64,000 nucleotides of DNA from Artemisia argyi (Eukaryota; Streptophyta; Magnoliopsida; Asterales; Asteraceae): NCBI GenBank assembly GCA_030686995.1, contig CM060685.1, positions 123,128,823-123,192,822 on the forward strand, read 5' to 3'. Position 1 is the first letter of the stretch; the number at the start of each line of letters is the position of its first letter. Both the position numbers and the translations under genes were made by a program. The notes below the pieces were generated by a model. The model was not told the origin of the DNA and did no database searches. It saw only the letters and a program-made list of their open reading frames with translations. This document shows positions 13,228 to 24,470 of this stretch, in pieces.

Positions 13228-13461
13228 TATTATTATTATTTTGATAATTATGGTTTCCGACTTTTTGGCTGACTGATCCACGAGGTTTGAATTCACCGCC
13301 ACACAAACTCAAACTAGGCGAAGTGCTCTCTTTTCAAGAGGTTGACGTGACCACTTAAAATTGTTTGCACCTAGCAGGAATTAAACTTGAGAACTCATAC
13401 ATTTTAGAGTGATAGTCATTAGTCACAAGCCCCTTACCACTAGGCTACCCTTAAGTGGTTT
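13228..13461 (-). mobile_element. tRNA-derived SINE with a 16-bp target duplication
   Basis: A SINE on the - strand, flanked by the perfect duplication AAAAGAAGGTAATTAT at 13212-13227 and 13462-13477. Read 5' to 3' on the - strand it opens with a tRNA-like region holding an exact pol III A box, TAGCCTAGTGG. A weak B box (AGTTTAATTCC) follows, and the element ends in a short AAT-repeat tail instead of pure poly(A). A piece of the same 3' half occurs in intron 1 of the GET3 gene (about 14190-14275). It lies just upstream of the GET3 promoter region. Confidence 0.8.
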
Positions 13462-13477
13462 TAAAAGAAGGTAATTA

Positions 13478-13767
13478 TGAGATGAAGATAAGGCTAAATT
13501 AGTTATTTCACATGACATTTGACTTTTATTAACGGGGATTTATAGCGATCGTTAACCAAAAGAGATTATTCGCAACAAAGTAGAAACGAATCTACATTTT
13601 CGGCAATTAATAGTTTTGATAGACATTTTTCAAAAAATAAATAATAAATAAATAATAAATAAACCACATGCATTATTTGCAGTTTACCAAAAAGAAAATA
13701 TAAAACAAAACAAAGTCGACCGAACAAGATCTAACACCAAACTAAACTCCCAGGTTCTCAACAAACA
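13478..13767 (+). promoter_or_regulatory. Proximal upstream region and 5' UTR of the GET3 gene
   Basis: About 290 bp between the SINE target duplication and the GET3 start codon. It ends in an A/C-rich leader (13690-13767) typical of plant 5' UTRs, without upstream ATGs near the start. No clear TATA box is visible and the transcription start cannot be read from sequence alone. Confidence 0.4.
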
Positions 13768-14027
13768 ATGGCGGCAGAAGAGATACCAGAAGGAACAATA
13801 AAAAACGTATTAGAACAAGAATCATTAAAATGGGTATTTGTTGGTGGCAAAGGTGGTGTTGGGAAGACAACTTGTAGTTCCATATTATCAATCTTATTAG
13901 CATCTGTTAGATCTTCTGTTCTTATTATCTCAACTGATCCTGCTCATAATTTGAGTGATGCTTTTCAACAAAGGTTTACCAAAAGTCCTACTTTGGTTAA
14001 TGGCTTCTCCAATTTGTATGCTATGGT

Positions 14028-14059
<32 letters not shown>

Positions 14060-17000
14060 GATTTATGGATTTTATGTAATTATGTGAATTGGGTATGTAG
14101 AGTTTTGATATTTGGTTGGTTGGTTTATAATCTTGTGTCCTATGGTTAGTTTTTAGGTTCTTGATTTAAGAAATTGTCCAATTATATGAATAAAGTTTGA
14201 GTCTGTGTGGCGGTGGATTCAAACCCGTTGATTAGTCTGACCAAAAGTTCCGAAACCATGGTTATCGAAAAAAATAAAAAATGAAGATGGATTTTTTGTT
14301 TTAGAAAGGGGTATGTTGGTTTATGATTTTGGTTAATGGGCTTTTTAGTTTGTGTGTCATTGTTAGTTTTTTGGTTCTTGATTCGATAACTTTAGGAAAT
14401 TTTTTATAGGGGTATGTTAGTTTGTATGTGGATTGGGTACATAACGGTTTGATTTTGGCTGGTGGGTTTGTATGCTATGGTTGGTTTTTTAATATTGAAT
14501 TATAAGAATCTGTGTAATTATGTAGTTGGGTCTGAAATTGATAAAGGGTTATGTAAAGTTTGATTTTGGTGGATGGGTTTAGAATCTTGTGTCGTATGAT
14601 GAATGTTTGTTAGTTGTTTATGTGTTTCTTGAATGATTTTGGCTGTTTAAGGTTTAATGGTTTATGCGAACTTAGTTGATTACCAAAAAAGATTGAAGAT
14701 TTGCAATTGTACATACATTTATGGCTTATTGGTTATTTTCCCCGCTGATTTGAGGATTGATGTGAACATGGTTGGTCGAGTACTCGAGTTGTGGTTATTC
14801 GCCAAATACTCTGATTTTGGTTGATTAGTTGCCATTTTGCATGCCATTAGGAATCCATGTTAGTTAGTTTTATGTTTCTTAATTGATTTTCATACTGGGA
14901 TTTATGTGAATTTGATGTGATTTAGGGTGTATGTGAACTTTTTTCATCAAATTCAAGATTGTTAGTATCACAGATTTGAGATCTATTAGAACATATTTTT
15001 GAACAGCAATAGCATTTCGTTGAATTCAAAACTGGAGGAAAAGTTAAACATTGTGTTAATACCACAAACGATTAATAAAACTACTTATAATACTATAAAC
15101 TCGTATACTAAACCACATCATTAAAGCTATATTGGATGCTGCATTTTGTAGTTCTTTCTTAAACTACTTGCTAACCAATTAAACCATTTGTGCACTTCCC
15201 CCCGACATCAGGTTTGTCTTCCACACACATAATCCCCGGTACAAACAATTGTTTAGAGGTGTTCCATAGTTGATCAGCAGCCAAGAGCATCAATCACAAC
15301 ATATGTATGATCAGTTTTAACTTTCATAACGTTCAGCAACTTGCAGGCACTAGTCAATCTTCATAAGCAGTTACTGATTGTATGTTAAAGCTCCAACTTA
15401 GCCGCTGCACCCCATCCTTTAGCCGAAAAGATATTAAAATCAGCTAATACTTTTTTTGAATGGCGAAGAGCACTTTTGTAGACTGTGAACCTGCATCTTG
15501 TGAGGCACCTGTATTTTAAGGCTTCCATTTATAGCTGCACCTCTCCATGACCTAATTATGACAGCGGTTATCAACAGTTGTGCACTATGGTTCAACTATG
15601 TATACAGTAATTGAGATTGCTATACTTTTTTGTATGTTGTGATGGCTCTTTGTAGTTATTGCTGTTTGTTAGTTAATTTAATGTTTGGGGTTCATTTGGA
15701 TATGCAGATATAGGACTTAATTGAACACGGACTTAGTTGGATATGCATTTGTGCATACTGGGTTGGTCAATTTCAATGTAGTGGCATACTAGCTTGTTTA
15801 GAATAATTGCTGATATAAACACCGCTTGTTGGTTTTGTGTATTCCTGAGGACTACTGCTTTAGTTAAGGGCTTTGCCATTTTTTAAGCTATGATGAGTCT
15901 TTGGTAGTACTTGAGGTTTATGTAGGATGGTTTTAGGGGACAGGATGTTTGGATGTGCAGTTTCAAAGTGATTATTGTGACCTTAAGAATCAGATGGTCA
16001 TTGTTTAGTAAGGACTTATGTCTATGTAGGTAATGTCACGTTTATCGTAATAATCAGTTTGCTCACAACAACTGATTACGTTCTCCGAATCTGATTATAT
16101 GACCCTAAATAATCAGAAATTGTCATCTATAATTAGTTTCTACAAAATACTCTGATCTCAGCAATCAGCTGAGTTGCACGTTTAAGACCCCCTTAGTAAA
16201 AGCTTGAAGTTTCTTTACAGTAACTGAGACAGATATAGCTTGTTTATTGTGTCTGTTCACCAATTTGGGATTTCTGTGAAACGGAATGGTCGAGATTGAA
16301 CCTGCTTTAGCTACTAAGGTCACCGTTTTGTATGCTATGATGAGTGTTGGTAGTCAATTTCACGTTTCATGATTTAATATGATAATTTTGGGTTAGTGTG
16401 ATTATTCCAGCTACAACAATGGATATCCATGGTTGTTTGACTATTAATTGGCCAAATCATTAGTTATTGGGTTCGCCTTGCTTTATGTCATAGCGAGCCT
16501 TTAGTAATTAGTTTCATGCTTCTTATATTGATCTTGGTCTCTGTGGTTTATGTGAACTGGGCTGTTAAGCTTTAGATTTCCTCTAAAGCAGCATGTATTG
16601 CTGTAGCTCAATAGTTCTGTCTATTTAAAAAAATCCTTCTCTGTGCATCTAATATCGACGAGGTACTAAGATTGTATTTGATTCCACTACTGAGTTTTTC
16701 ATATTGATGAGCTTTTATAATATGGATCGATAACAACTCCTATCTAGTAAACAGTTCACCGCTTTTCACACTTTGTACAATTCTATTCACAATTCTCTCT
16801 GTTTATGTGATTTCGGTTTGGCAATTTGATCTTTATTTTTTATTATTATTTTTTATTTTTTATTATTTTTTTTTCTCTGATTATTCACCAAGATACCTTA
16901 TTAGGATGATGTTTAAACTATGGGCAAGTAGTTTACTTTCGCATAAACTGTTGCTTATAAGGGTGATGTATTTATTTTGGGATATCCCTGAAGGGACATT

Positions 17001-20000
17001 GTGTGTTTATGTATGTAGTAGTTGGTGCACTGTTGATCATTTTATTTTGTTATTTCTTTTATTATGTGACCTTACACAAGGTTCCGTCTTGCAGGAGGTG
17101 GACCCCACTGTGGAGAATGAAGATACAGGTAGTTCAGATGGAATGGATGGTTTCCTATCAGATTTAGCAAATTCGATCCCTGGAATTGACGAGGCTATGA
17201 GTTTTGCTGAGATGCTAAAGTGAGTGTTGCTTTTCTTATAATCATGAAAGATGCCAATCACTAATTGAACTTCTAATAATTGTTATTTATTGTATCGTTA
17301 TTATATTGATCCATTGCTATCCTGTTATCTCACCACTTTCTCGTATCAAGTCTTTTAAATTAATCTAAAAGATAGAATGCAGAATAAGCTTCATTATGTT
17401 GTGGTTAAGATATAAAAGAAGAATCTCACTCCCATCATAGCATTCGGCTCTTTACTAATGAAACTCACAAAACTTAGGCACATGCTTGGTTTGTCAATAT
17501 CTCAGTCCTGGTCAACTGACGAGTTGTGTAGGCTCTATTTGTATAGGCACATAAACTATAAAAATCAACCATCCAACTCTCGTTTCATTGATCCAGAACT
17601 CAAAGTCTCCAAGATGTCTGGGTTATAAAAGTATATATTGCGGTTAGGGATATTTAGCAGACATATATATCTACTAGTAAGTTGTCTAAAATACCCTTGT
17701 ATGAAAATAGTATAAAAGAATTTTATTGACTATAAGCAGTATGATAATTGATTTTGTAAGTGTGACAAAAGCAATTAGGTATCTATCTTCAAAAGTTGCA
17801 GGTAACACATATATTTACATAGTTATGGGACATGATTGCTGCAAATATTCTGACATCTGAACAATTTTGGCATTGTTTCAAAGTATTTAGCTTACGATTA
17901 TTAATCAGTTTTCAAAATATTTTGCTTTTAGGTTGGTGCAAACCATGGATTACTCTGTGATAGTCTTTGATACTGCTCCCACCGGCCATACTCTTCGCTT
18001 GCTACAGTTTCCGTCAACATTAGAGAAAGGTCTTGATAAGATGATGAGCTTAAAGAATAAGTTTGGTGGCTTGATTGGTCAGGTATATCTTTAATTTGTT
18101 ATAACTTCTTTAAATGAGAGGACAAAGTAATTAGTTCCTTATTGATTTTGCCAAGTAACTAGTTGCACAAGAACCTTATTTTATTTTCATGTTTAGTAAG
18201 TATTATAGATATGATGCCCCACGAAATAGAGAATGGAGAAAAACTTTTCAAATGCGAGCTTATATTTCTAGTTTTTTGTATTAATAATTGGTGAAATTCA
18301 ATGGCAGATGACTAGTATGTTTGGCATGGGAGAGTTTGGCGAGGATGCAATCCTGGGAAAGCTAGAGGGTATGAAAGACGTCATTGAACAAGTGAACAGG
18401 CAGTTCAAAGATCCGGTATGTATATATTTGTCATGTCTAACATACTCTTTAACTAGTAGCAACAATGAACATGGACAAATGATTTAAGGGTGTTTGGGCT
18501 TTGGATGTGCTTTTGAAAAGTGATTAATATTGAATATAATTTATGAATGCTTGGCACCCTGTTTCTGCTTACAGATTTCTTATTATAGTCGGCTACATAT
18601 TAGCTGCAAGATACTGATCGTTAGAGTCTAGAGTAAGAGTGTAAAATCACTTGCTTATCCTTGGTACATCACATGTGTTACTACATCAGATATTTTAGAA
18701 CATGACAAGCACTCCAACGCCAATCAAAATGGACTATTACAACTTAAAGCAACAAAAACACATCGAAACAGTATCTGCTACAGTCCTATACAACCACATC
18801 ACATTATTAATTGCAACAAGCACATTTAAACACCCTTAAATTTTAACATGAAACTTTCTAGTATGAAGCATTGCAAAATGAATTTCATTTCATGTCTTAT
18901 GACATGGAGGCATTATATATCGATATTTATTATTTTATGCTCCTTGATGCAGGATATGACAACTTTTGTATGTGTGTGCATACCTGAATTCCTCTCATTA
19001 TACGAGACGGAGAGACTGGTTCAAGAACTAACTAAATTTGAGATCGATACACATAATATCATCATTAACCAAGTGCTTTTTGACGAAGAAGGTACAATTT
19101 CTGATGGGTTTAGTTATGGGTTCGATTCATTTATCCTATGTATCTTCCTGATTTTGTGGGTCCTGTGTACGTATAACTATGACCCACAAAGTAAATCTGA
19201 ACTGAATACATACATGAGTGTTCTTACTTTGGCTTTGATATCAGGTGTTGAATCGAAATTGCTCAAAGCTCGAATGAAAATGCAACAAAAATACTTGGAC
19301 CAGTTCTACATGTTGTACGACGATTTCAATATTACAAAGTTGCCACTGTTGCCACAAGAGGTAAATCATTCGTCACTATCTCTCTCCCAAAACCTCTAAC
19401 GTGACTTCTAAGAGTCATTTGAAAACCTTTTTTAGTTATAAAATTCATTCTTGTTGCAGTTTGATATATGTTCGCTAACACCAAACCATAAGAACACTTT
19501 ATAATGCCATGATTGTGAAAGTGAAACTAAAAGGTTATAAATTGTTGTCGATTATAAATTTCAAAAGTGGAAGATCTGACTTATTAAAGTAGACTGCATA
19601 GGGGGTTCAAACATTATAAAGATTGTGTATTTCATCATCTAAGCTGCACATCTTTCTAAGGATATTGACTAATCTACCCTCGGAACTTGATCAATGTTTT
19701 CGTATAACTGAGTCAAGCATTCTATGTGTTTCTTTCTTTAGTTACTCGTCATACTAGGTTCTTGTCAAAATGCTTGCTACATGAAAAGCTTTGGAGTTTA
19801 TGTATATCCATTTTGTGGGTCCTGGTTTCATTTCATCTCTAGACGTTAAAAGTGACCCGCAAAATGAAAATGTTAAATAACATATTAACGAACTTGGTTT
19901 TTGACAGGTTTGTGGAGTAGAAGCATTAAAGGCATTTTCAGAACATTTCTTGAAACCATACACGCCATTGCTTACTAAAGGCACAGTAGAAGAGCTAGAG

Positions 20001-20084
20001 GTAAGAGTTTCAAGGCTTCAAGAACAACTTAAAGAAGCCGAGATTGAACTTGAAAAGGCAAGGAAAGGGAAAAAACCACTTTAA
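13768..20084 (+). CDS. GET3A: GET3/TRC40-type ATPase, tail-anchored membrane protein targeting factor (7 exons, 357 aa)
   Basis: Cytosolic ArsA/GET3-family ATPase that receives tail-anchored proteins and hands them to the ER membrane receptor. Exons: 13768-14025, 17095-17219, 17932-18082, 18308-18415, 18953-19091, 19245-19360, 19908-20084. All introns are GT-AG, frame is kept throughout, and the total is 1074 nt with the TAA stop. Visible motifs are the deviant P-loop [10 protein letters not shown] at residues 26-35 (signature Lys28), switch I DPAHN at 57-61, and DTAPTGHT at 141-148. A methionine-rich segment with [11 protein letters not shown] (exon 4) fits the client-binding helices. [18 protein letters not shown] opens exon 5. 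The C-terminal tail (exon 7) is a short charged coiled coil. The zinc-binding CXXC of fungal and animal GET3 is absent; that place reads [10 protein letters not shown]. Intron 1 is long (3069 bp) and starts with a 29-T run at 14031. The gene symbol follows the plant cytosolic GET3a type, because no transit peptide is present. Confidence 0.95.
14031..14059. repeat. T homopolymer (29 bp) at the 5' end of GET3 intron 1
   Basis: An uninterrupted T-run starting 5 bases after the exon 1 splice donor (ATG|GTAAC). Its length is likely to be variable or affected by sequencing error. Confidence 0.9.
14080..16600 (+). repeat. Diverged tandem-like repeats making up GET3 intron 1
   Basis: At least seven times in this intron the text cycles through 'gtatgctatgatgagt', 'ttggtagttagttt', 'atgtttcttgatt', 'gattttgg' and 'tttatgtgaactt', at irregular spacings of about 120-300 bp (for example near 14140, 14360, 14600, 14860, 15900, 16340 and 16480). 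Copies are heavily diverged. I see no open frame or known mobile-element ends. This looks like old internal tandem duplication of intron sequence. Confidence 0.45.
14190..14275 (+). mobile_element. SINE 3' fragment in GET3 intron 1
   Basis: Contains 'gtgtggcggtggattcaaac', 'tagtctgaccaaaagttccg' and 'aaccatggttatcgaaa'. These match the 3' half of the SINE at 13228-13461 read on its own strand. The tRNA-like 5' part is missing, so this is a truncated copy in the sense orientation of the gene. Confidence 0.6.
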
Positions 20085-20651
20085 CTCCAGTGTTATGAGA
20101 ACGGATAGTTTCAAATACATCAATATACCTACTCTTGTAAAATTCTTATTTTTGTTAGATTTGGTTGGCATGTTATTTTATTTATTACATACACATTGTT
20201 TCATAATGGTTTAGATTACAATCGCTGAGTTCTTGTTACTAGATGGTATAATTGGTAATGGAAATTGACCTTTCATGGAGCACGCCTTGTCTTTTGTCGG
20301 TACATTGTTACGGTAGCTACCCCTCATTGAGGGTGATAACAAGTAGCACAACAATTGTACAAAACAAGAAATAAGCACTCGGTCCTTCTTCTCAATAATC
20401 TACAGATGTTGATAATACAGTTTAGTTTAGCAGGTAACACAAGCTTTTTCCAAGTAAGGGGATACATGTTTCTCTAACCTTGTTTTATGTCTTTACGTGC
20501 TTATTTAAAATTTGATAAGCTGATTTTTATTGGTTTATGAGCTTATCCACTTGGAGCTTATAAAATCTATAGTCAAGTGAATAGTTTATCAAATTTTTGG
20601 TAAGTTCTAAAGTCCATCAAGTAAAATTAGATAAACGCTTCCTAAATGTTA
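20085..20651 (+). other. GET3 3' UTR and downstream intergenic DNA
   Basis: The first 100-150 bases are T-rich and likely the 3' UTR ('tcttatttttgttagatttg' near 20145). No canonical AATAAA is present close to the stop. The rest is ordinary AT-rich intergenic DNA with no recognised feature. Confidence 0.4.
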
Positions 20652-20800
20652 TACTCCTTTAGTCCAATATTAATTGTTCATGTATTCTTTTTAGCAAGTG
20701 TAAGCTGCGGAAAGCCAAAAAAGAAAGCAACGATTATATGTTTTTCTTAAACTGTCCATTCTCTTCGATGAACAATTATATTAGAACGATGAGAGAAACA
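20652..20800. mobile_element. Decayed Stowaway-like MITE
   Basis: Imperfect inverted ends: left CTCCTTTAGTCCAATATTAA followed by TTGTTCAT, right (read inward) CTCTCATCGTTCTAATATAA followed by TTGTTCAT. A TA precedes the left end. Size and ends fit a degraded Stowaway (Tc1/mariner) MITE. The right TA is not clear. Confidence 0.45.
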
Positions 20801-21210
20801 AATGTTTCTATGTGATAGTTTGAGAGTTGGGATCAAATGAGTATAAAAGTTAAAATGAGAAGGATGAGAAGTAAGTATAATCATACGTTTGAGATGCATC
20901 GAATTGAATTAGATGCATATACATATACTAGATGCACTTTATGAAATTAGGTGAATCTTATGTATTTTTTGTTTTTCAAATTTCAAATGTAATTCTAATA
21001 CTTTGTATATTTTTTACTACAAAACGCATAGAAATGAATAAATATACGTATAATTTCAATGAATATACATATATTTTTCTCGCTGATCCCCCTTTAAATA
21101 ACCGACCAATGCAAAAAGGATCAAAAGATAGATAAAATATGATAAGGGTTGTCCAAAAATAGGTGAAGGTTCACAAATAAAAATCTTTGTATAACAAGTG
21201 TATCAACAAA
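20801..21210. other. Intergenic DNA between a MITE and tRNA-Leu
   Basis: AT-rich DNA with no recognised gene. The 67-codon open frame at 20932 has no supporting features. The last bases 'tatcaacaaa' just before the tRNA contain a CAA motif of the kind often found upstream of plant pol III tRNA genes. Confidence 0.4.
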
Positions 21211-21250
21211 GTTGAGATGGCCGAGTTGGTCTAAGGCGCCAGATTAAGGT

Positions 21251-21283
<33 letters not shown>

Positions 21284-21291
21284 TCTCAACA
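21211..21291 (+). tRNA. tRNA-Leu (anticodon AAG)
   Basis: An 81-nt class II tRNA. The acceptor stem GTTGAGA pairs exactly with TCTCAAC, followed by discriminator A. The D arm has the A-box-type TGGCCGAGTTGG. The anticodon stem CCAGA/TCTGG encloses loop TTAAGGT with anticodon AAG at 21246-21248. A short variable arm follows. The T arm is GTGGG-TTCAAAT-CCCAC and contains the B box GGTTCAAATCC. There is no intron and no encoded CCA. A T-run starting about 10 bases downstream can serve as pol III terminator. Confidence 0.97.
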
Positions 21292-21298
21292 CATATCT

Positions 21299-21301
<3 letters not shown>

Positions 21302-21330
<29 letters not shown>
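21302..21330 (+). terminator. T-run downstream of tRNA-Leu (pol III termination)
   Basis: A run of about 29 T starting roughly 10 bases after the tRNA 3' end. Pol III stops at T-runs of 4 or more. This one is much longer than needed and is also a simple repeat. Confidence 0.6.
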
Positions 21331-21479
21331 CTCCTCCTCCTCCTAAAAGACCACCTTTAAACACTTGAGTTAGTCGCTAAATTTGTACTTCGAGTATAAC
21401 TGGTACAGTTTTCATGAAAAGCTATAGCATGTTCTCGGGATCTTGGACCGAACACCTTCACTGGTGTAGCCATTGAACA

Positions 21480-21624
21480 AGAGAATTGATTTGCACACTT
21501 AAAATTTTAATTGGGACACTCCACTGTGTGCATTGGATACTTGTTCAAGGTTCGCAGTGTGCTTTAACTGTTTGTACAGCTGAGTGTCTCAATCATAAAG
21601 TTTAGTGTGCAAATCACCTTCCAT
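21480..21624. mobile_element. Small MULE-like MITE inside the 294-bp repeat (copy 1)
   Basis: Inverted ends TGATTTGCACACTTAAAATT on the left and, read inward from the right, TGATTTGCACACTAAACTTT, followed inside by GGGACACTC / GAGACACTC. It is flanked by ATTGAACAAG and ATTAAACAAG, a 9-10 bp near-identical duplication as expected for Mutator-like elements. The paralogous site in unit 2 (about 23970: 'gccagtgaactagtattc') lacks the insert and has one copy of the target, which confirms mobility. A second copy lies at about 21774-21918. Confidence 0.7.
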
Positions 21625-21773
21625 TAAACAAGTATTCAATAAACTCTTTTGGGTGAGTCATGTTAAAATAATAAATTTGTACTTCGAGTATAACTGGTAC
21701 AGTTTTCATGAAAAGCTATAGCATGTTCTCGGGATCTTGGACCGAACACCTTCACTGGTGTAGCCATTGAACA

Positions 21774-21918
21774 AGAGAATTGATTTGCACACTTAAAATT
21801 TTAATTGGGACACTCCACTGTGTGCATTGGATACTTGTTCAAGGTTCGCAGTGTGCTTTAACTGTTTGTACAGCTGAGTGTCTCAATCATAAAGTTTAGT
21901 GTGCAAATCACCTTCCAT
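21774..21918. mobile_element. Small MULE-like MITE (copy 2, by tandem duplication)
   Basis: The same element as at 21480, carried along in the second 294-bp repeat copy. It is not an independent insertion. Confidence 0.65.
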
Positions 21919-21960
21919 TAAACAAGTATTCAATAAACTCTTTTGGGTGAGTCATGTTAA

Positions 21961-22002
<42 letters not shown>

Positions 22003-22685
22003 AAAAATCTAAGCTTCCATAACCTTACACTCTTTGTCTCAAAATTATTATCTCCAACAACATGGTTTAAGAAGAGTGAGATCATTATATTATGCAATCA
22101 ATCAAATTTCTATCTTTATCTTTTTAAAGCCTTTTGATCGGTTAAGACTAAAAAACTGAACAATAATTTTGAGACATACCAAAATAAAAAGGTTGAACAA
22201 GAGGAAAGGAGTATTAAAATCGTAAAAAAATAACAATTGAGATTTGCCTTTGTTAGTAAGTTGGAAATTTACAATGTGCTTTGCTTTTAGTGTTGGTGAA
22301 CTGCTTCTTCTACCAAGTTTATTGTAAGGATAAAACGTATTTTCATAACTCATTTTCGCTTTTAGGATATTATGATGACTTGAACTCGTGTAATAATCCC
22401 ACATCAGTCAATGTATGAAAATTTTGGTACTATATATATCATTGTTTATAAGATATAATTGCAAGAATTTGTATTAGATACTTGATCTTTATTGTTATTG
22501 GCCTAGAGAACTTATCTCTTGTCAATAAGTAAATACCAACTTCGATCGAGAGCTAACACAAATTTTTATTTATCTATTTATTTTTTGAGCAAAGTTATAT
22601 AAGTTCTTGATATTCTGCGCTACAGATACATTTACGTAGTTCTTTTAGGGGTGCGATTTTCATCTGGAAATGTTATAATTCGGCC

Positions 22686-22689
<4 letters not shown>

Positions 22690-22717
<28 letters not shown>

Positions 22718-22897
22718 CTTACACCTAGGTATCGACTCGACATTGATTACCCTTTGGATAACCCGGAGTCATCGTAGGTAACCTCCATGGCCACATAAGA
22801 ATTAATTTTCTCCCCAAAGTTTGAACCTGAAACCTCCATAGAGTTACCCATTTAGGAGACCAAAATCCAAACCACTGGGTTACCCCACGTGGTTTAC
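22690..22897 (-). mobile_element. tRNA-derived SINE with poly(A) tail
   Basis: On the - strand, a tRNA-like head with A-box-like TAACCCAGTGG (22872-22882) and B-box-like GGTTCAAACTT (22817-22827), about 45 bp apart, then a unique body, then a poly(A) tail (T-run 22690-22717 on the + strand). This order is typical of plant SINEs. I could not identify a flanking target duplication, so the 5' end is approximate. The reverse-strand open frame here is a by-product. Confidence 0.6.
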
Positions 22898-24029
22898 ACC
22901 TACGAATCATCCTTCGCACTCTACGGGCATTTTTGTTATTACATCAAAATTTGTATATTTCAAATCAAAAAACACCAAAAGCCACCCTAAAACATCATAA
23001 CAAAACAACTACAACCGAAAATATCACTTTGACCACTTACCATAAGAGTTTCAAAAACATTGAACGAATTTTCTTGGATATTCAAACTGGAATAAAGAGG
23101 AGATAAGATATTAAAGATACGAAAATTTGGTTTTTAATATGTAAAATCATTGAGAGAATGGGAAACACACTTTTATAAATGTACGTGTTAAATGTGGGAT
23201 TTTTTAAAACCAAATATGATCTGCCCGTTAACGTATTCGATTGAGTGATTAAAACACCCCCTTATCATTATATGAACTAGAAAATATATACTAGTCCTCT
23301 ATTAGCCGTACGTTGTGACGTTTTGTAATCATTAACATATACATGGGGCTCTTAATAAGGTTGTAACTGACATGAGTTAAGGATGATCTCCATATGAGTC
23401 TAGAAGAACGTCTACCGAAAGGATAACGATGACTGTCGAGAAGACTTCCAGTTTTCATTAGAAAACACTGAGAAGATTTTTCATGATATGTTGTTACCAA
23501 AGCTTCCTAGCTGTTTTTAAAATTTTGCTGCCAAAACCTTATCTTGTAATCATTCTTATATATTTATATGATGTCCACAAAGCGAATAACAAGAAAAATT
23601 AGCAAATCTAGATAAGTGTCGATTTAAATAAGATCATTACTATACATGTTGTCATCGTGATTCCTGTATGAGAGCCAGCTTTAAAACATCTACCATAGAA
23701 TGAAGACCTAGGCAATGAATACACAAATGTCTCTTACAGTCAAGCTTTGCATACTCTAAATGTACATTATAATAGACTCGTGCGTAACATAATCATTTTT
23801 TTTTCACTGTATGAATATATACTTTTATTTTTCTATAAAAGACCACCTTTAAACACTTTTTTATGCCAAGTTAGTCGCTAAATTTATACCTTAAGTATCA
23901 CTAGTACAGTTTTCATGAAAAGCTATAGCATGTTTTCATGACCTCAGACCGAACAACTTCACAGGTTTAGCCAGTGAACTAGTATTCAATAAACTCTTTT
24001 TGGGTGAGTTCAATTATAAAAAGATTAGG

Positions 24030-24064
<35 letters not shown>

Positions 24065-24329
24065 AATCTTACATAACTTTATATTAAAATTGTAAAAATA
24101 ATTGCATTCGCCTAGGTTGGATTGGAACTTTGCCTAATGTTGGTGTCCTTCACCCATTAATTGTCACGTTGTAATCGTTTTACTGTAAGATAACAAATTA
24201 CCATTATATTCATTGGGATTTCAGCATATATGATTATATGATGCTTTGCATTTATTTAACTGCTTCTTCTACCAATTTTATTATGAGATGAAACATATTT
24301 TCATGACTCATTTTTGCTTTTAGGATAGG

Positions 24330-24470
24330 GAAAATTATCAAAATAGACCAGTCGCCCGGGCAACTTTTTCGATAGATCGGGCGATCGGGCAACTTGTATA
24401 ACGGGACACTTGTCAGCTTATAAAATTCGACAAGTGTCCCGTTGTACAAGTTGCCCGGTCTATTTTCGAA
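24330..24470. mobile_element. Foldback sequence inserted in repeat unit 2
   Basis: A 28-bp nearly perfect stem: GGGCAACTTGTATAACGGGA at 24387 continuing into CACTTGTC, pairing with GACAAGTG continuing to 24456. The loop is 14 bases. Outer bases 'aaatagacc' and 'ggtctattt' extend the symmetry at the ends. The matching place in unit 3 (about 26360) lacks it, so it looks like a small foldback transposon. Class unknown. Confidence 0.5.

Larger units (their letters stand above)
21379..21966. repeat. Two perfect-looking tandem copies of 294 bp
   Basis: The sequence from 'aaatttgtacttcgagtata' at 21379 recurs at 21673 and runs in step to about 21966. I see no difference between the copies by eye. 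Each copy includes one MITE (see 21480 and 21774). The second copy runs into an AAT microsatellite at about 21958-21995. The absence of differences implies a recent duplication. Confidence 0.85.
21345..23837. repeat. Direct-repeat unit 1 of the array downstream of PLD
   Basis: First of three related units (next starts 23838 and 25928). It begins with 'agaccacctttaaacac' and shares with the others the blocks 'aactgcttcttctaccaag' (near 22290), 'cattaacatatacatgggg' (near 23330), 'gaaggcttccag' and 'cagtcaagctttgcatactc' (near 23740). It is longer than the others because it holds a 294-bp tandem duplication and a SINE. It has no exon-10 remnant of the phospholipase gene. The small open frames inside have no support. 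Confidence 0.7.

Noticed and set aside
16807..17223. 138-codon open frame as a separate gene
   Set aside because: It is intron sequence followed by GET3 exon 2 (17095-17219); the true junction is the acceptor TTGCAG at 17094.
18848..19399. 183-codon open frame as a separate gene
   Set aside because: It contains GET3 exons 5 and 6 read through the intron between them.
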